The notes under the pieces are model-generated. The model ran no database searches, was not told where the DNA came from, and worked only from the letters and a program-made list of their open reading frames with translations. Positions 1-7,790 of a stretch of 29,277 bases of DNA are shown in pieces. Source of the stretch: a virus; IMG/VR virus record IMGVR_UViG_3300042861_002973, positions 1-29,277 of that record, one strand, 5' to 3'. The position numbers and the translations under genes are program-made. Position 1 is the first letter of the stretch. Each line of letters starts with the position of its first letter.

Positions 1-25
1 TCCCGAATATGATGCCAAGAAATAG

Positions 26-535
26 CTAGTAGTTTGTAACAGACTTCACGTAAATCAAGTTGTTAATACATATAAACTCAATAATTGCAAAATTGCTTGA
101 AAACGCAAATACAGGATTAGAGCCAAAACGAAAGCGTGAGTCCCACCCCGTAATCGTCCAGCTACCACTATTTCTATCCAGCAATAAGCTACCAGCACCA
201 TTTCTCAGCATTGTCTGTAGATTAATGGTGCTGTTTTGTGTGAACACTACCCTAACTTGCTCGACGGAGGTGAAATCGGCTACAGTGGTTGATGTGGTGG
301 TTGTGACACTTGTAATCGTGTTCAGCTTGTTCGTAGTATTATTTGACCTGAACCATCTACCAGCACCAGCAGTAGGTGCAAATATCTGCCCTGAGACAGT
401 TGCATCTGAAGCTGTAGCATCGTATATTAACCAAGACTTCAATTCAATGCAGACAACTGCAAAACCCTGTGGAATCGCGCTAACATCGAGATTGAGTACT
501 TCAGTGGTTGTAGCAAAAGAAATAGGATGAGCCAT
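26..535 (-). CDS. Phage virion/tail protein with GRWF-type N-terminal module
   Basis: A 169-residue protein, probably a virion or tail-associated protein. Residues about 20-65 form a module ending in PTAGAGRWF. The protein encoded at 18482-20035 has an equivalent stretch ending PASGTGRWF, and this kind of segment is common near the N-terminus of phage tail and fibre proteins. The middle is Thr/Ser-rich, and the C-terminal half is predicted from composition to be beta-rich (SWTITGWDSRFRFG). There is no signal peptide, transmembrane segment or catalytic motif. It starts with ATG after a very AT-rich leader without a clear Shine-Dalgarno site. It is divergent from the gene at 553 with only 17 bases between the two start codons, so any promoter must overlap a neighbouring coding region. 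The exact role (fibre, decoration or adaptor) cannot be told. Confidence 0.75.
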   Translation of the reverse strand: MAHPISFATTTEVLNLDVSAIPQGFAVVCIELKSWLIYDATASDATVSGQIFAPTAGAGRWFRSNNTTNKLNTITSVTTTTSTTVADFTSVEQVRVVFTQNSTINLQTMLRNGAGSLLLDRNSGSWTITGWDSRFRFGSNPVFAFSSNFAIIEFICINNLIYVKSVTNY

Positions 536-552
536 TTATTTATTTTAACATC

Positions 553-1074
553 ATGGAAAAAATCGATTTAGATTGGTATCAAGCTCAGATAGCTTTGTTA
601 GATGAAGCTATAGAAAACGCCAGACAACAGAAACAATTAGTTACATCTCTGTATGTTACTAAAATGGAAAGTGAAGGCTGGGTTTACATTAATACCGAAA
701 GGTGGGATTACGATACTTCGTCAGGACTTTCTCCTAGACTAATCAGTGCTGAATTGGCAGCTAAGATGGGAATTTATAAATTTGCCCCACTACAAGAATC
801 TGAAGAAATTTCTAATTTTAGGAAACTAGCAAAAACCGCAAAAGATTCTGGAGAAAAACCACCCACACCTAGCCAATCGATTTATGCAGAACTAACAGCG
901 AAGTCTGACCATGAAATGTCATGGAAAAGAAATGCAGAAGACAACTACTATGCATGGTACAGAGAATCTCCTGAAATGCGAGGTCTTTATACTAAAGTAC
1001 TTGAAACTGAAGCATGGCTTAAAAGTAACGAGATACGTCTAGACTCGCTAGTAGAAAACTCTTACGAACCATAA
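553..1074 (+). CDS. Hypothetical protein, 173 aa
   Basis: Not recognised. It is soluble and charged, with helical N- and C-terminal segments. Residues 1-40 are rich in Gln, Glu and Ala (ALLDEAIENARQQKQLV) and could form a short coiled coil; residues 140-165 are also helical. The centre is rich in Trp and Tyr (GWVYINTERWDYD, NYYAWYRESPEMRG). No signal peptide or membrane segment is seen. It starts 17 bases from the divergent virion gene at 535, and its 3' end overlaps the convergent gene at 1062 by 13 bases. Being a single plus-strand gene between minus-strand virion genes, it may be an accessory or early gene, but that is inference from position only. Confidence 0.7.
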   Translation: MEKIDLDWYQAQIALLDEAIENARQQKQLVTSLYVTKMESEGWVYINTERWDYDTSSGLSPRLISAELAAKMGIYKFAPLQESEEISNFRKLAKTAKDSGEKPPTPSQSIYAELTAKSDHEMSWKRNAEDNYYAWYRESPEMRGLYTKVLETEAWLKSNEIRLDSLVENSYEP

Positions 1075-3257
1075 AAAATATCGGGAATATAGTCTCCAGT
1101 GTAGCGTGCAGATTTGGTAACTCGTAGCTGTGAAATTTCAATCCAACTTCTACTCCTGAACAGAGAGGTATTGAGGCTGGCTACTGCATTGTCCTGACTA
1201 TACAACCTCTTGATACTAAACTCCGATGCTGAAGAGCTTGCATTCATCACTTCGCTTGTTGTTGCAGTTGCTTCTAGTTCGCCATTCAAGAATAAGGAAC
1301 AGCTTGTGCCAGATTTGACAAAAGATACATCAACTACTGTGCTATCAGGAATATCAGTCACACCATCCAAAGTGAAGCTACCGAAGGCAATTCTGAGTTT
1401 CAAGTCATAGATGCCCCACGTAAATCCTCCCTCGACATCAATAATCGCACCTCGCGTATTACCAGAAGGATTGAATATCTTGGCTTCAAGCGTGACATTA
1501 CCAGTTATCTCCAAGTTGCTGTCGGTATACCCAATATGCGAGTACTTATTGAGCCTTCCTGACGCGATTAGAGGCTGCACCGTAACATTCGACGTAAAAC
1601 TACGTGAGAGACTGTACTGGGCAAAATCGGCATCGCTGACGTTGTACTTCAATAGTAAAACTGTAGAAGCAGTGAGCGTATCCTTGGGTGGAACGTCATT
1701 GGCAGAAAAAGGAATGCTGGCTGCTGTATTAATGGTAAGTTGGCGCAAATATCCTTGCCAACTCTGGGAAGTCCATGAAGGTGTTCCTACTGCATTTTTT
1801 AAGCTACCTATGCACAGTGGCTCGGTTGAGTTGTTATTGAAATTGTTTACTGCCTTGAGATGAGCGCTCAGGACTCCATCGATAAATATTTTGTAGACTC
1901 GCCCAATTCGATTGATGATGACACTATGTTCGGCTATATCGTCTGGTAAGGCACAAGAGAGTGTGTTACTACCAAAGATAGCAAACAAGGTACTATCAGC
2001 CGCTACACCCACATAAAACCCTATGCTGGATGCTTTGTGGCTGCCCAAAATACATCCATACTCGCCTACGCTCGTTTTGGCAGAAAAGAAGGAAATAGTA
2101 AAGTCAGTTTCGTTGAGGTCGAGAGCGCTGGTTTTGGTTGCTTCGAGCCGTCCAGTGGAGCCAAGAAGGAGGCGCGACTTACTGATGCTCGGAGTGCCTA
2201 CAGTGGCTGTGATAGCCGAGATGCCCAAACCAGTGTACGCAGTTGTTGATGATGCGAATGCCAGATACAACGCTTCGTCGGAAGGGACTACCCAATTTAT
2301 TTTCTGCACCGTAGCGATAGCGCCAGCAGGAGTGATGTTGTCGCTATAGTCTATGTTTGCATAAAGTTTGTTGACATATTGCAGTTCAAGGACTTGCTTG
2401 CCAAAATACGCAGTGAGAAATGTTGCGAGGCTGTATTGCTTAGGCAAAGCAAAAATATCGGTAAAATTCTTGATTATGTGACCGTTTGGAATTAGCTCAA
2501 TGAAGTATTTTGTGTACTTGCCAGCATTGAGAATTGTGAGTGTTGTGTTGGTCGCTAGAGTGATGCTGATGTATTGGGTCGCGCCAGCAAGGTCAAGCGA
2601 GTATGTGTCGGTAGAAATAGTAATTGAGGTCAGGTCGTATGCGTCGATTTGATTTTGAGGTATAGGCTCCCAAGTAGCAGGAGTCACAATTAACGTAGCT
2701 TCACATTTTAGTTCTAACTCTCGGATACTGATTGTTGTCTGAGAACCCCGATAAAATACGAAAAGATAGGTCGTCGAAGGTGAAAACTCTTCAGTTATAA
2801 AATATTCTGTAGTTGCATAATTACTTACTATAAACGTACCTACTAAGCTAGTCGGCTCTACGGCGCTGCCCCTATAAACATCCACTTGTTCTGGTTTATT
2901 GAAGTTGCCATTGAATTGACCGTTAGTAAGCAAAAAGCTTGTTAATAATTTAGCTTCAGGAAATGTTGTGATTACTCTAAAAACATTTGATGTATATGGC
3001 ATACACGCTTCACCAGTACCGTCATTAAGTTTATCCAAAGCATAACTTGCATTAAAGTAAGAATAGCTTTCTGGTGTTGATGCTGTATAGGGAATGACTT
3101 GAGGTACACCGATTTCGGAAGTCTCAGGAATATACACTTGCCAACACTTGCGGTCAAAGTTGATTAGCGGTGTATTTGCAGGTAATAACGCGGAATCTAG
3201 TGCCGAAAGCTCTAAATCACTGTTTATCGTATAGCCATTGCGGGGTGGTCTGCTCAT
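1062..3257 (-). CDS. Large LamG/concanavalin-like adhesin, putative tail fibre or receptor-binding protein
   Basis: A 731-residue modular virion protein, probably contacting the cell surface. Residues 15-55 resemble the short N-terminal module of other fibre proteins here (LINFDRKCWQVYIPETSE). Residues about 58-185 look like a discoidin/F5-8C-type galactose-binding fold (ASYALDKLNDGTGEACM near the start, SIRELELKCEA at the end). Residues about 190-310 are a beta-rich linker. Two laminin-G/concanavalin-like lectin modules follow at about 360-515 and 555-731; each has a DGVL/NGEL-type hairpin (KIFIDGVLSAHLK, SLFLNGELEATA) and closes with a QLTIN or QLRVTKSARYTG strand, typical of phage LamG proteins. 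It starts with ATG after a 10-base palindrome CCTCTAGAGG. No catalytic motif was seen, so adhesion rather than depolymerisation is the better guess. Confidence 0.8.
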   Translation of the reverse strand: MSRPPRNGYTINSDLELSALDSALLPANTPLINFDRKCWQVYIPETSEIGVPQVIPYTASTPESYSYFNASYALDKLNDGTGEACMPYTSNVFRVITTFPEAKLLTSFLLTNGQFNGNFNKPEQVDVYRGSAVEPTSLVGTFIVSNYATTEYFITEEFSPSTTYLFVFYRGSQTTISIRELELKCEATLIVTPATWEPIPQNQIDAYDLTSITISTDTYSLDLAGATQYISITLATNTTLTILNAGKYTKYFIELIPNGHIIKNFTDIFALPKQYSLATFLTAYFGKQVLELQYVNKLYANIDYSDNITPAGAIATVQKINWVVPSDEALYLAFASSTTAYTGLGISAITATVGTPSISKSRLLLGSTGRLEATKTSALDLNETDFTISFFSAKTSVGEYGCILGSHKASSIGFYVGVAADSTLFAIFGSNTLSCALPDDIAEHSVIINRIGRVYKIFIDGVLSAHLKAVNNFNNNSTEPLCIGSLKNAVGTPSWTSQSWQGYLRQLTINTAASIPFSANDVPPKDTLTASTVLLLKYNVSDADFAQYSLSRSFTSNVTVQPLIASGRLNKYSHIGYTDSNLEITGNVTLEAKIFNPSGNTRGAIIDVEGGFTWGIYDLKLRIAFGSFTLDGVTDIPDSTVVDVSFVKSGTSCSLFLNGELEATATTSEVMNASSSASEFSIKRLYSQDNAVASLNTSLFRSRSWIEISQLRVTKSARYTGDYIPDIFYGS

Positions 3258-3269
3258 TTCATTATTATA

Positions 3270-3279
3270 CCTCTAGAGG
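3270..3279. promoter_or_regulatory. Palindrome CCTCTAGAGG upstream of the 3257 start, part of a recurring CTAG element
   Basis: A perfect 10-base palindrome lies 12 bases upstream of the minus-strand ATG at 3257; on the minus strand it continues into GGTATAATAATG. Related CTAG-centred elements precede three other minus-strand starts: 5601-5608 (CTCTAGAG), 14119-14124 (CTCTAG) and 10104-10110 (CCTAGAG). It may be a Shine-Dalgarno-like AGAGG signal, a phage-specific promoter element or an operator. The sequence alone does not decide. Confidence 0.35.
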
Positions 3280-3335
3280 GATTCGCAAAAAAGAGGTTGC
3301 AGGTAATATTGAGTTGTTAATTACGAGCAAAGCCA

Positions 3336-3572
3336 ATGAATACTAGACACTTATATACATTTCAAGATGGTAGGGTTCTTGTACTTGAGCATATTGTAGC
3401 TATAGGTAGCATTTACCCCTCGCGAGATGAGGGTATGTTTTTTCAAGTGGATATGCTTGGTGATGTTTGCTATTGCTACCCAGATGTTGAGTTTGAAAAG
3501 ACTCGCTCAGCATTGCAAAACTACAAAACTACCGAACGCGCCGAACTTATTAAAGCATTACGTGCAATTTGA
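3336..3572 (+). CDS. Hypothetical protein, 78 aa
   Basis: Not recognised. A small soluble protein with a predicted beta-rich first half (RHLYTFQDGRVLVLEHIVAIG) and a helical, charged C-terminus (TERAELIKALRAI). No membrane segment is present. Its TGA stop overlaps the ATG of the next small gene by one base (TGATG), so the pair is probably translationally coupled. The 78-base gap to the divergent gene at 3257 must hold promoters for both directions. The start has no strong Shine-Dalgarno sequence. Confidence 0.65.
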   Translation: MNTRHLYTFQDGRVLVLEHIVAIGSIYPSRDEGMFFQVDMLGDVCYCYPDVEFEKTRSALQNYKTTERAELIKALRAI

Positions 3573-3742
3573 TGCTAAGAATTGAAAACACTTTCAATGT
3601 ACTCCAAGGGCATTTTATAAAAGATGATGTTTTTATGGTGGTTGGATATGTAGTTGTGAACATATCTACAAACATTATTTGTCTTGATTATTTTAAAACA
3701 GAAGAGGAAGCATGGAAAAGTATCTTGAGCTATAATCATTAA
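3572..3742 (+). CDS. Small hypothetical protein, 56 aa, coupled to the 3336 gene
   Basis: An open frame of 56 codons begins at the ATG overlapping the previous gene's stop (TGATG) and ends at TAA. The product starts MLRIENTFNVLQG and ends EEEAWKSILSYNH. A hydrophobic stretch (VFMVVGYVVVNIS) reads more like a buried beta-hairpin than a membrane helix, and the C-terminal segment resembles small phage or plasmid proteins with an aromatic-anchored helix. It ends 22 bases before the phoH-like gene, so 3336, 3572 and 3765 probably form one operon. Function unknown; the start overlap and codon content argue that it is real. Confidence 0.6.
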   Translation: MLRIENTFNVLQGHFIKDDVFMVVGYVVVNISTNIICLDYFKTEEEAWKSILSYNH

Positions 3743-3764
3743 AACTAGCTCATAGGCAAAGATT

Positions 3765-4469
3765 TTGGCTAAACAAAGAAACCAATCCACCGCACTATTC
3801 GATATCTCAAAACTACTCACAGTCAAACCGCTAACTGAAAATCAAACTCGCGTTTTTGATGCTTTTTTAGAAGGGTACAACTTGATACTAAGCGGAAATG
3901 CAGGAACAGGAAAATCCTTCCTAGCGCTGTATCTTGCTCTCAAATCACTACTACTGAAAAAGTACGAGAGAGTAGTTATTTTTCGTTCCACTGTGCCGAC
4001 TCGTAACCAAGGCTTCCTTAAGGGGGATTTGTCCGAAAAAGAAGCCCCGTATGAGGATTGTTACAGAGCTATTTTCGCTGAACTACTACCCACTATTCCC
4101 AATTCTTACGACACTCTAAAAAAGGAGAAGACTCTAGAGTTCAAAAGTACGTCTTTTGTAAGGGGGTTAACAATTAAAAACTCAATCGTAATTGTCGATG
4201 AATTTCAGAATATGTCGGCACATGAATTGGGGAGCGTAATTACGAGGCTTGGAGAAGGTTCAAAAATTGTGTTTTCAGGAGATTACTTACAGAGTGATTT
4301 TCGTTACGAAGATGAAAAATCTGGTGTTCTTACTTTTCTCAAAATTCTCGCCAATATGCCAGAGGACTTTAAAAGAATCGACTTTCAGATTGAGGATGTT
4401 GTAAGGTCGGGGATTGTCAAAAGATACCTTTTTTCAGAACACGAACTGCGTCAGAGAGGTCAAATCTAG
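3765..4469 (+). CDS. phoH: PhoH-like ATPase
   Basis: A 234-residue P-loop NTPase of the PhoH family, cytoplasmic. Walker A is GNAGTGKS at residues 44-51 and Walker B is IVIVDEFQN at 141-149. The sensor-type segment SGDYLQSD is near 171-178, and the family-typical VPTRNQGFLKGDLSEKEAPY lies at about 77-96. Length fits the short phage PhoH proteins. The family is widespread in phages, including cyanophages, but its exact job (RNA- or phosphate-related) remains uncertain. The start is a TTG: an in-frame TAG lies three codons upstream and the next plausible start would cut into the ATPase core. It is the last gene of a small plus-strand operon and is followed by a terminator-like hairpin. Confidence 0.93.
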   Translation: MAKQRNQSTALFDISKLLTVKPLTENQTRVFDAFLEGYNLILSGNAGTGKSFLALYLALKSLLLKKYERVVIFRSTVPTRNQGFLKGDLSEKEAPYEDCYRAIFAELLPTIPNSYDTLKKEKTLEFKSTSFVRGLTIKNSIVIVDEFQNMSAHELGSVITRLGEGSKIVFSGDYLQSDFRYEDEKSGVLTFLKILANMPEDFKRIDFQIEDVVRSGIVKRYLFSEHELRQRGQI

Positions 4470-4484
4470 CCTCCAAGTTAAAAT

Positions 4485-4520
4485 AACCTTCTTAATAACT
4501 TGCTTAATTAAGAGGGTTTT
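4485..4520 (+). terminator. Intrinsic terminator after phoH-like gene
   Basis: A 12-base-pair stem is formed by AACCTTCTTAAT (4485-4496) and ATTAAGAGGGTT (4507-4518) with one G-U pair and a 10-base loop, followed by TT and then a T/A-rich run. It lies 15 bases after the phoH-like stop codon and before the next promoter. The stem is AT-rich, so efficiency is uncertain. Confidence 0.55.
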
Positions 4521-4529
4521 GTATATAAT
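4500..4529 (+). promoter_or_regulatory. Putative promoter for the homing endonuclease gene
   Basis: A perfect TATAAT at 4524-4529 lies 24 bases before the ATG at 4554. A weak -35 candidate TTGCTT at 4500-4505 is 18 bases upstream. It overlaps the 3' half of the preceding terminator hairpin, giving the endonuclease its own compact transcription unit. Confidence 0.45.
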
Positions 4530-4553
4530 AGTCCTACCATAATATTAATACTT

Positions 4554-5363
4554 ATGAATGAACAATGGATTTTATATCAAACGACTAACAATATTAATGG
4601 CAAGATTTATGTAGGAGTACATAAACTTGCTGATAACTATAGGTCTAAGAATTACCTTGGTAGCGGCGATAACTTACAAAAAGCTATCAAAAAATACAAG
4701 AGAGAAAATTTCACAAGGATTACTTTAGCAGAATTTAGCTGTTTTAAAGATGCTTATGCTGCTGAAGCGGGAATGGTAACTGAGGAATTTATTAAGCGCT
4801 CAGATACTTACAATATGAGTCTAGGTGGTTGGGGAGGAGTTAACCTTACTAAAGAAATGAGGGCTAAACTTATTGCCGCCAATACAGGTAGAAAAGTAAG
4901 TCCAGAAACAAGGGCTAAGATGGCAGAATCAGCTAAAGGGAATAAAAGTCATCTAGGTAAAAAACATAGTGACGAAACAAAAGCTAAGCTAAGTGCTATG
5001 TTTAAAGGTAAGACTGCTACGGAAGAAGTTAAAGCGAGGATGAGTGCTGCAAAGACAGGAGTACCTCTCAGTGAGGAACACAAAGCAAAAATTAGCGCTC
5101 GTATGATGGGAAATAAAATCACCCTCGGCAGAAATCACAGCGAAGAAGCTAAGGAAAAATTAAGTATTAGTAAGGGTACAGCTATAGTAGTAAATGACAA
5201 ATATTTTCCGTCCGCAGCTTCGGCTTCTACACATGAAAAAATAAATCATTCATCCATATTAAGAAGAGTGAGGTCTGAAGACCCTAAATTCGCAGACTAC
5301 CGATTTGCAACCGACGCGGAAAAAGCGGCACACTCACTAGAAGCGTCCCGCCAATCCACTTAA
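4554..5363 (+). CDS. GIY-YIG homing endonuclease with NUMOD3 repeats
   Basis: A 269-residue free-standing homing endonuclease. The GIY-YIG nuclease domain covers residues about 4-95: LYQTTNNINGKIYVGVH carries the two signature strands, followed by YLGSG and by AEAGMVTEEF, which supplies the likely catalytic Glu, and it ends in YNMSLGGWGG. Residues about 100-208 hold NUMOD3-type DNA-binding repeats (SPETRAKMAESAKG, HSDETKAKLSAMFKG, LSEEHKAKISARMMG, HSEEAKEKLSISKG). A C-terminal NUMOD1-like segment (KYFPSAASAS, then HSSILRRV) completes it. The N-terminal domain is about 60% identical by eye to the protein encoded at 24571-25251. It has its own promoter and terminator boundary, as expected for a mobile insertion, and its stop shares TTAA with the convergent gene. 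Confidence 0.93.
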   Translation: MNEQWILYQTTNNINGKIYVGVHKLADNYRSKNYLGSGDNLQKAIKKYKRENFTRITLAEFSCFKDAYAAEAGMVTEEFIKRSDTYNMSLGGWGGVNLTKEMRAKLIAANTGRKVSPETRAKMAESAKGNKSHLGKKHSDETKAKLSAMFKGKTATEEVKARMSAAKTGVPLSEEHKAKISARMMGNKITLGRNHSEEAKEKLSISKGTAIVVNDKYFPSAASASTHEKINHSSILRRVRSEDPKFADYRFATDAEKAAHSLEASRQST

Positions 5364-5593
5364 TACTTTAGCGTGTCTTCGGGAACGGGGTCGGGCTTAT
5401 CAACAGGCTCGTCCTCACCATCATCCTCATCATCCCAGAAGACCTCCGAAATGCCATAGAGTTCAAACAAGAGATTTAGATGAGTTTCTACCATTTCGCT
5501 ATTCTTTTCTGTCAAGTCCACTAATGCGAGATTCTGAGCTTTGGCGATTAGCTTAATTTGATTCTCAATTAAGAGGCTTAGGTCGGTATCCAT
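5360..5593 (-). CDS. Small acidic hypothetical protein, 77 aa
   Basis: Not recognised. Residues 1-50 are helical (LLIENQIKLIAKAQNLALVDL). The C-terminal third is strongly acidic and Pro-rich (WDDEDDGEDEPVDKPDPVPE), as in some DNA-mimic or protein-binding phage peptides, but that is only a resemblance in charge. It starts with ATG 9 bases after a CTCTAGAG element that also precedes other minus-strand genes. Its stop overlaps the endonuclease stop in the palindrome TTAA. It stands alone on the minus strand. Confidence 0.65.
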   Translation of the reverse strand: MDTDLSLLIENQIKLIAKAQNLALVDLTEKNSEMVETHLNLLFELYGISEVFWDDEDDGEDEPVDKPDPVPEDTLKY

Positions 5594-5664
5594 GTTATTT
5601 CTCTAGAGGTATTGCTGTGCTGAGCTGGTAATGTTTTAATGATTGTATCACTTGGAGGTTAATT

Positions 5665-5976
5665 ATGAAAAGAAAAATTGTATGTCTTTGCGGCTCGACC
5701 AAATTCAAGGAAGCTTTTGAGGAAGCCTACAAGCGCGAAACTCTGAAAGGAAACATCGTGCTAAGTGTTGGTTGGTATGGTCACTGCGAAGATACACCTA
5801 TCCCTGAAGAGCAGAAAGAGAAACTCGATGAACTTCACCTCGACAAAATTAGAATGGCAGATGAGGTGCTTTTTCTCAACGTCAATGGTTATATGGGTAA
5901 GTCAACTTGCAGAGAGCTAAGTTTTGCGGTTGGATTGCAGAAAAAGATTAGCTGGCTAGAGGAGCCTGAGTATTAA
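5665..5976 (+). CDS. Nucleoside 2-deoxyribosyltransferase-like protein
   Basis: A 103-residue Rossmann-like protein resembling the nucleoside 2-deoxyribosyltransferase/DUF4406 group, which acts on nucleosides or nucleotides in the cytoplasm. Evidence is the N-terminal strand and glycine motif IVCLCGSTKF (residues 4-13), the HLDKIRMADEVLFLN segment, and GYMGKSTCRELSFAVGLQKK, where the Glu before the final helix corresponds to the position usually catalytic in the family. It is shorter than classical enzymes (about 150 residues), so the activity is uncertain and it may act as a phage nucleotide-salvage or base-modification helper. It has a strong GGAGG site at 5654-5658, six bases before ATG. 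Its stop overlaps the next ATG by one base (TAATG). Confidence 0.7.
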   Translation: MKRKIVCLCGSTKFKEAFEEAYKRETLKGNIVLSVGWYGHCEDTPIPEEQKEKLDELHLDKIRMADEVLFLNVNGYMGKSTCRELSFAVGLQKKISWLEEPEY

Positions 5977-6365
5977 TGGAAGAAGAAACATCTCAAGTTT
6001 GGGTAATCGTGACAGAATTAAAGTTACTACCAAGAAGACGGTTTTGTGGAGAATACACTTTAAGGTATCTAGCTAATATTGTTCAGGGTGAGTATGTACG
6101 AGAAACAACAGGTATAGGGTCAGCTATGCAGTTTACCTCTGCCGAAACCGCAAAAGAGGCTATGACTGACTACTTTTTGAAATATTATCCCGATGCATTT
6201 GCTATGTTGGTTTCAGAGACAAAAACAATTAGGGACTTACATTATCTTGACCCAAATTCGATACTACACCAAAAAATACAAGCTCTAGTAGATGAGAGGT
6301 ATTCAGAAAAAGAAGTTGTTAAAAATAGCTCTTCAGTTGTAGGAACTCAAGATTCAGCCAAGTAA
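5976..6365 (+). CDS. Hypothetical protein, 129 aa
   Basis: Not recognised. A soluble alpha/beta protein starting MEEETSQVWVIVTELKLLPR, with a basic patch (LLPRRRFCGEY), a predicted helical centre (ETAKEAMTDYFLKYYPDAFAMLV) and a charged, Ser-rich C-terminus. It is coupled to the deoxyribosyltransferase-like gene by a one-base TAATG overlap, so the two are probably co-expressed. Its last 47 bases overlap the 3' end of the convergent virion gene at 6319, the longest antiparallel overlap in the window. Confidence 0.65.
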   Translation: MEEETSQVWVIVTELKLLPRRRFCGEYTLRYLANIVQGEYVRETTGIGSAMQFTSAETAKEAMTDYFLKYYPDAFAMLVSETKTIRDLHYLDPNSILHQKIQALVDERYSEKEVVKNSSSVVGTQDSAK

Positions 6366-7716
6366 AAACTGAAATATCGTCCCAAGCCGAAACTCTTTTG
6401 GGTAGCGGCTGGGACATGAAGTTGAAGGTACTCGCGCCATCTTCTAGGTGAATGCCGTTACACAATCCCAAAATCCCGTTGCAGACAGAAAAGAGATTGG
6501 TATTGCTTGCTATGGTGGTCGTGTAACTTTGCACAATATTTATATCTGCGCTATTGACTCTTAGTGATAAGGTCGTAGCGCTTTTTTGCACGTATATGTG
6601 ATTCCACGCTCCAGTGACGGGAACCCACGAAGTAGAGATGACCACAGAATTGTTGATTGACACCTCCAAATTATTGCTCGAAGTTTTTTTAAGCACAAAC
6701 ACACCATTTTTTTCTGCCAGCGTCGTCAGACGACCCGCAACAGGACTCGTAAAATACACAAAAACATTTAGTGTAAATTCATTAGGGAATACTACTCCCT
6801 CGTAAGAGATGGACGTACCCGCAGAAGCTACTAAGCACTCGGTTCCAAACAACTTATTTTCTGACTCATACTCGATACCAGACATAGATGCAATTTTGGA
6901 ATTGCTGCTTTGGTCACTCAGCCGCCCATTGAAATCTAAGTGTAGGAGGCTGTTAGGGTTGTTTGGGGCTGTATATGTGGCGAGGTTTACTTCTGGGTTG
7001 CTGACGCGCAAAACGAGGCTATTGGAGAATATAATTGCACTCGGCTTGAGAGTCGTTGGTATAGACACATCTGCCTCAAACCAAATGTTGTTACTTGCGT
7101 CTGTAATTCTTGCGAGATTTATTGTGCTGTTGACACTCGGTAAGGTCTGTGTGTCACCGTACTCGAAAAATATCTCGCCAAGTGTACCGATTTCACGAAT
7201 TGACCATTTAGCGGCTGTCAGTGCGATTGTTGCTTGAAGTGTATCACTGTTGTCGTAGTATTTGGCGCTTAGTGCGCTGGGGAAAGTATTGGTTCCCTTG
7301 AAGAGTAGATTGAGTATTGCGTTGCTTAGTTTGGCTGTGCCGAAGTCTAGTGTCAGTGTAACGCCTGTGCCAGAGTAGAGAGTAAGTTCGCTGCCAGTTT
7401 CTATGGTTACATCAGAAAGTGCAGCATTAGCAACGATAATGCCGTCAGAGGTAGTAAGACGGAGGAAAATGGGGTCTGCATAGTCGGCTATCGCCTCTCC
7501 GAAGTTGATGTCATTTTCATTTTGTACTGAATTATCTGTCACGTCCCAGTAGCTTGCGTCTAATGGTAGCGAGGAAATGCCAAACAGTGTCGAGGTAATG
7601 TTGGTATCCGTATCGTCGAGTATGTTTGCGAGGATTGGCAAAGAAGCTGCGGTGATGGTCTGCTGCTTAATTGCTTTTTCAGTGATGTCAACGCAAGTGT
7701 TGAAGAGTGTGGTCAT
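6319..7716 (-). CDS. LamG-domain virion protein
   Basis: A 465-residue modular protein, probably tail or baseplate-associated. Residues 1-100 include a segment describing a beta-sandwich (EAIADYADPIFLRLTTSDG). The centre (about 100-245) is beta-rich. Residues about 250-440 form a laminin-G/concanavalin-like lectin module: LLHLDFNGRLSDQSSN opens it, EFTLNVFVYF and WNHIYVQKSATTLSLRVNS give the core strands. The C-terminus (KRVSAWDDISVFTWLN) is not the usual LamG closing strand and is encoded in the region that overlaps the convergent gene, so it may have been added by read-through of an older stop. It starts with ATG; no strong ribosome site. A carbohydrate-binding or adhesion role is inferred. 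Confidence 0.77.
   Translation of the reverse strand: MTTLFNTCVDITEKAIKQQTITAASLPILANILDDTDTNITSTLFGISSLPLDASYWDVTDNSVQNENDINFGEAIADYADPIFLRLTTSDGIIVANAALSDVTIETGSELTLYSGTGVTLTLDFGTAKLSNAILNLLFKGTNTFPSALSAKYYDNSDTLQATIALTAAKWSIREIGTLGEIFFEYGDTQTLPSVNSTINLARITDASNNIWFEADVSIPTTLKPSAIIFSNSLVLRVSNPEVNLATYTAPNNPNSLLHLDFNGRLSDQSSNSKIASMSGIEYESENKLFGTECLVASAGTSISYEGVVFPNEFTLNVFVYFTSPVAGRLTTLAEKNGVFVLKKTSSNNLEVSINNSVVISTSWVPVTGAWNHIYVQKSATTLSLRVNSADINIVQSYTTTIASNTNLFSVCNGILGLCNGIHLEDGASTFNFMSQPLPKRVSAWDDISVFTWLNLEFLQLKSYF
6379..6415. repeat. GC-rich inverted repeat in the 3' coding end of the 6319 gene
   Basis: GTCCCAAGCCG (6379-6389) pairs with CGGCTGGGAC (6406-6415): ten pairs with one bulged A and a 16-base loop. 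It lies 14 bases after the stop of the plus-strand gene ending at 6365, inside the coding end of the minus-strand gene. No T-run follows on the plus strand. On the minus strand a TTTTT lies 12 bases beyond the stem. It could pause or weakly terminate transcription. Confidence 0.4.
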
Positions 7717-7790
7717 TGTTATATCTTACCATCGGAGTATTGTAATGCGGGTGAGGTTGTGGTAATTTAGCTTTACTTAAGGAGGTAAAA

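Noticed and set aside
60-530. Plus-strand open frame opposite the 26-535 gene
   Set aside because: Hydrophobic, low-complexity product without motifs; the minus-strand frame has the GRWF module shared with the 18482 protein, so the plus frame is a shadow.
1411-1863. Plus-strand open frames inside the 1062-3257 gene
   Set aside because: The minus-strand frame carries LamG features throughout; these frames have no start signals or motifs.
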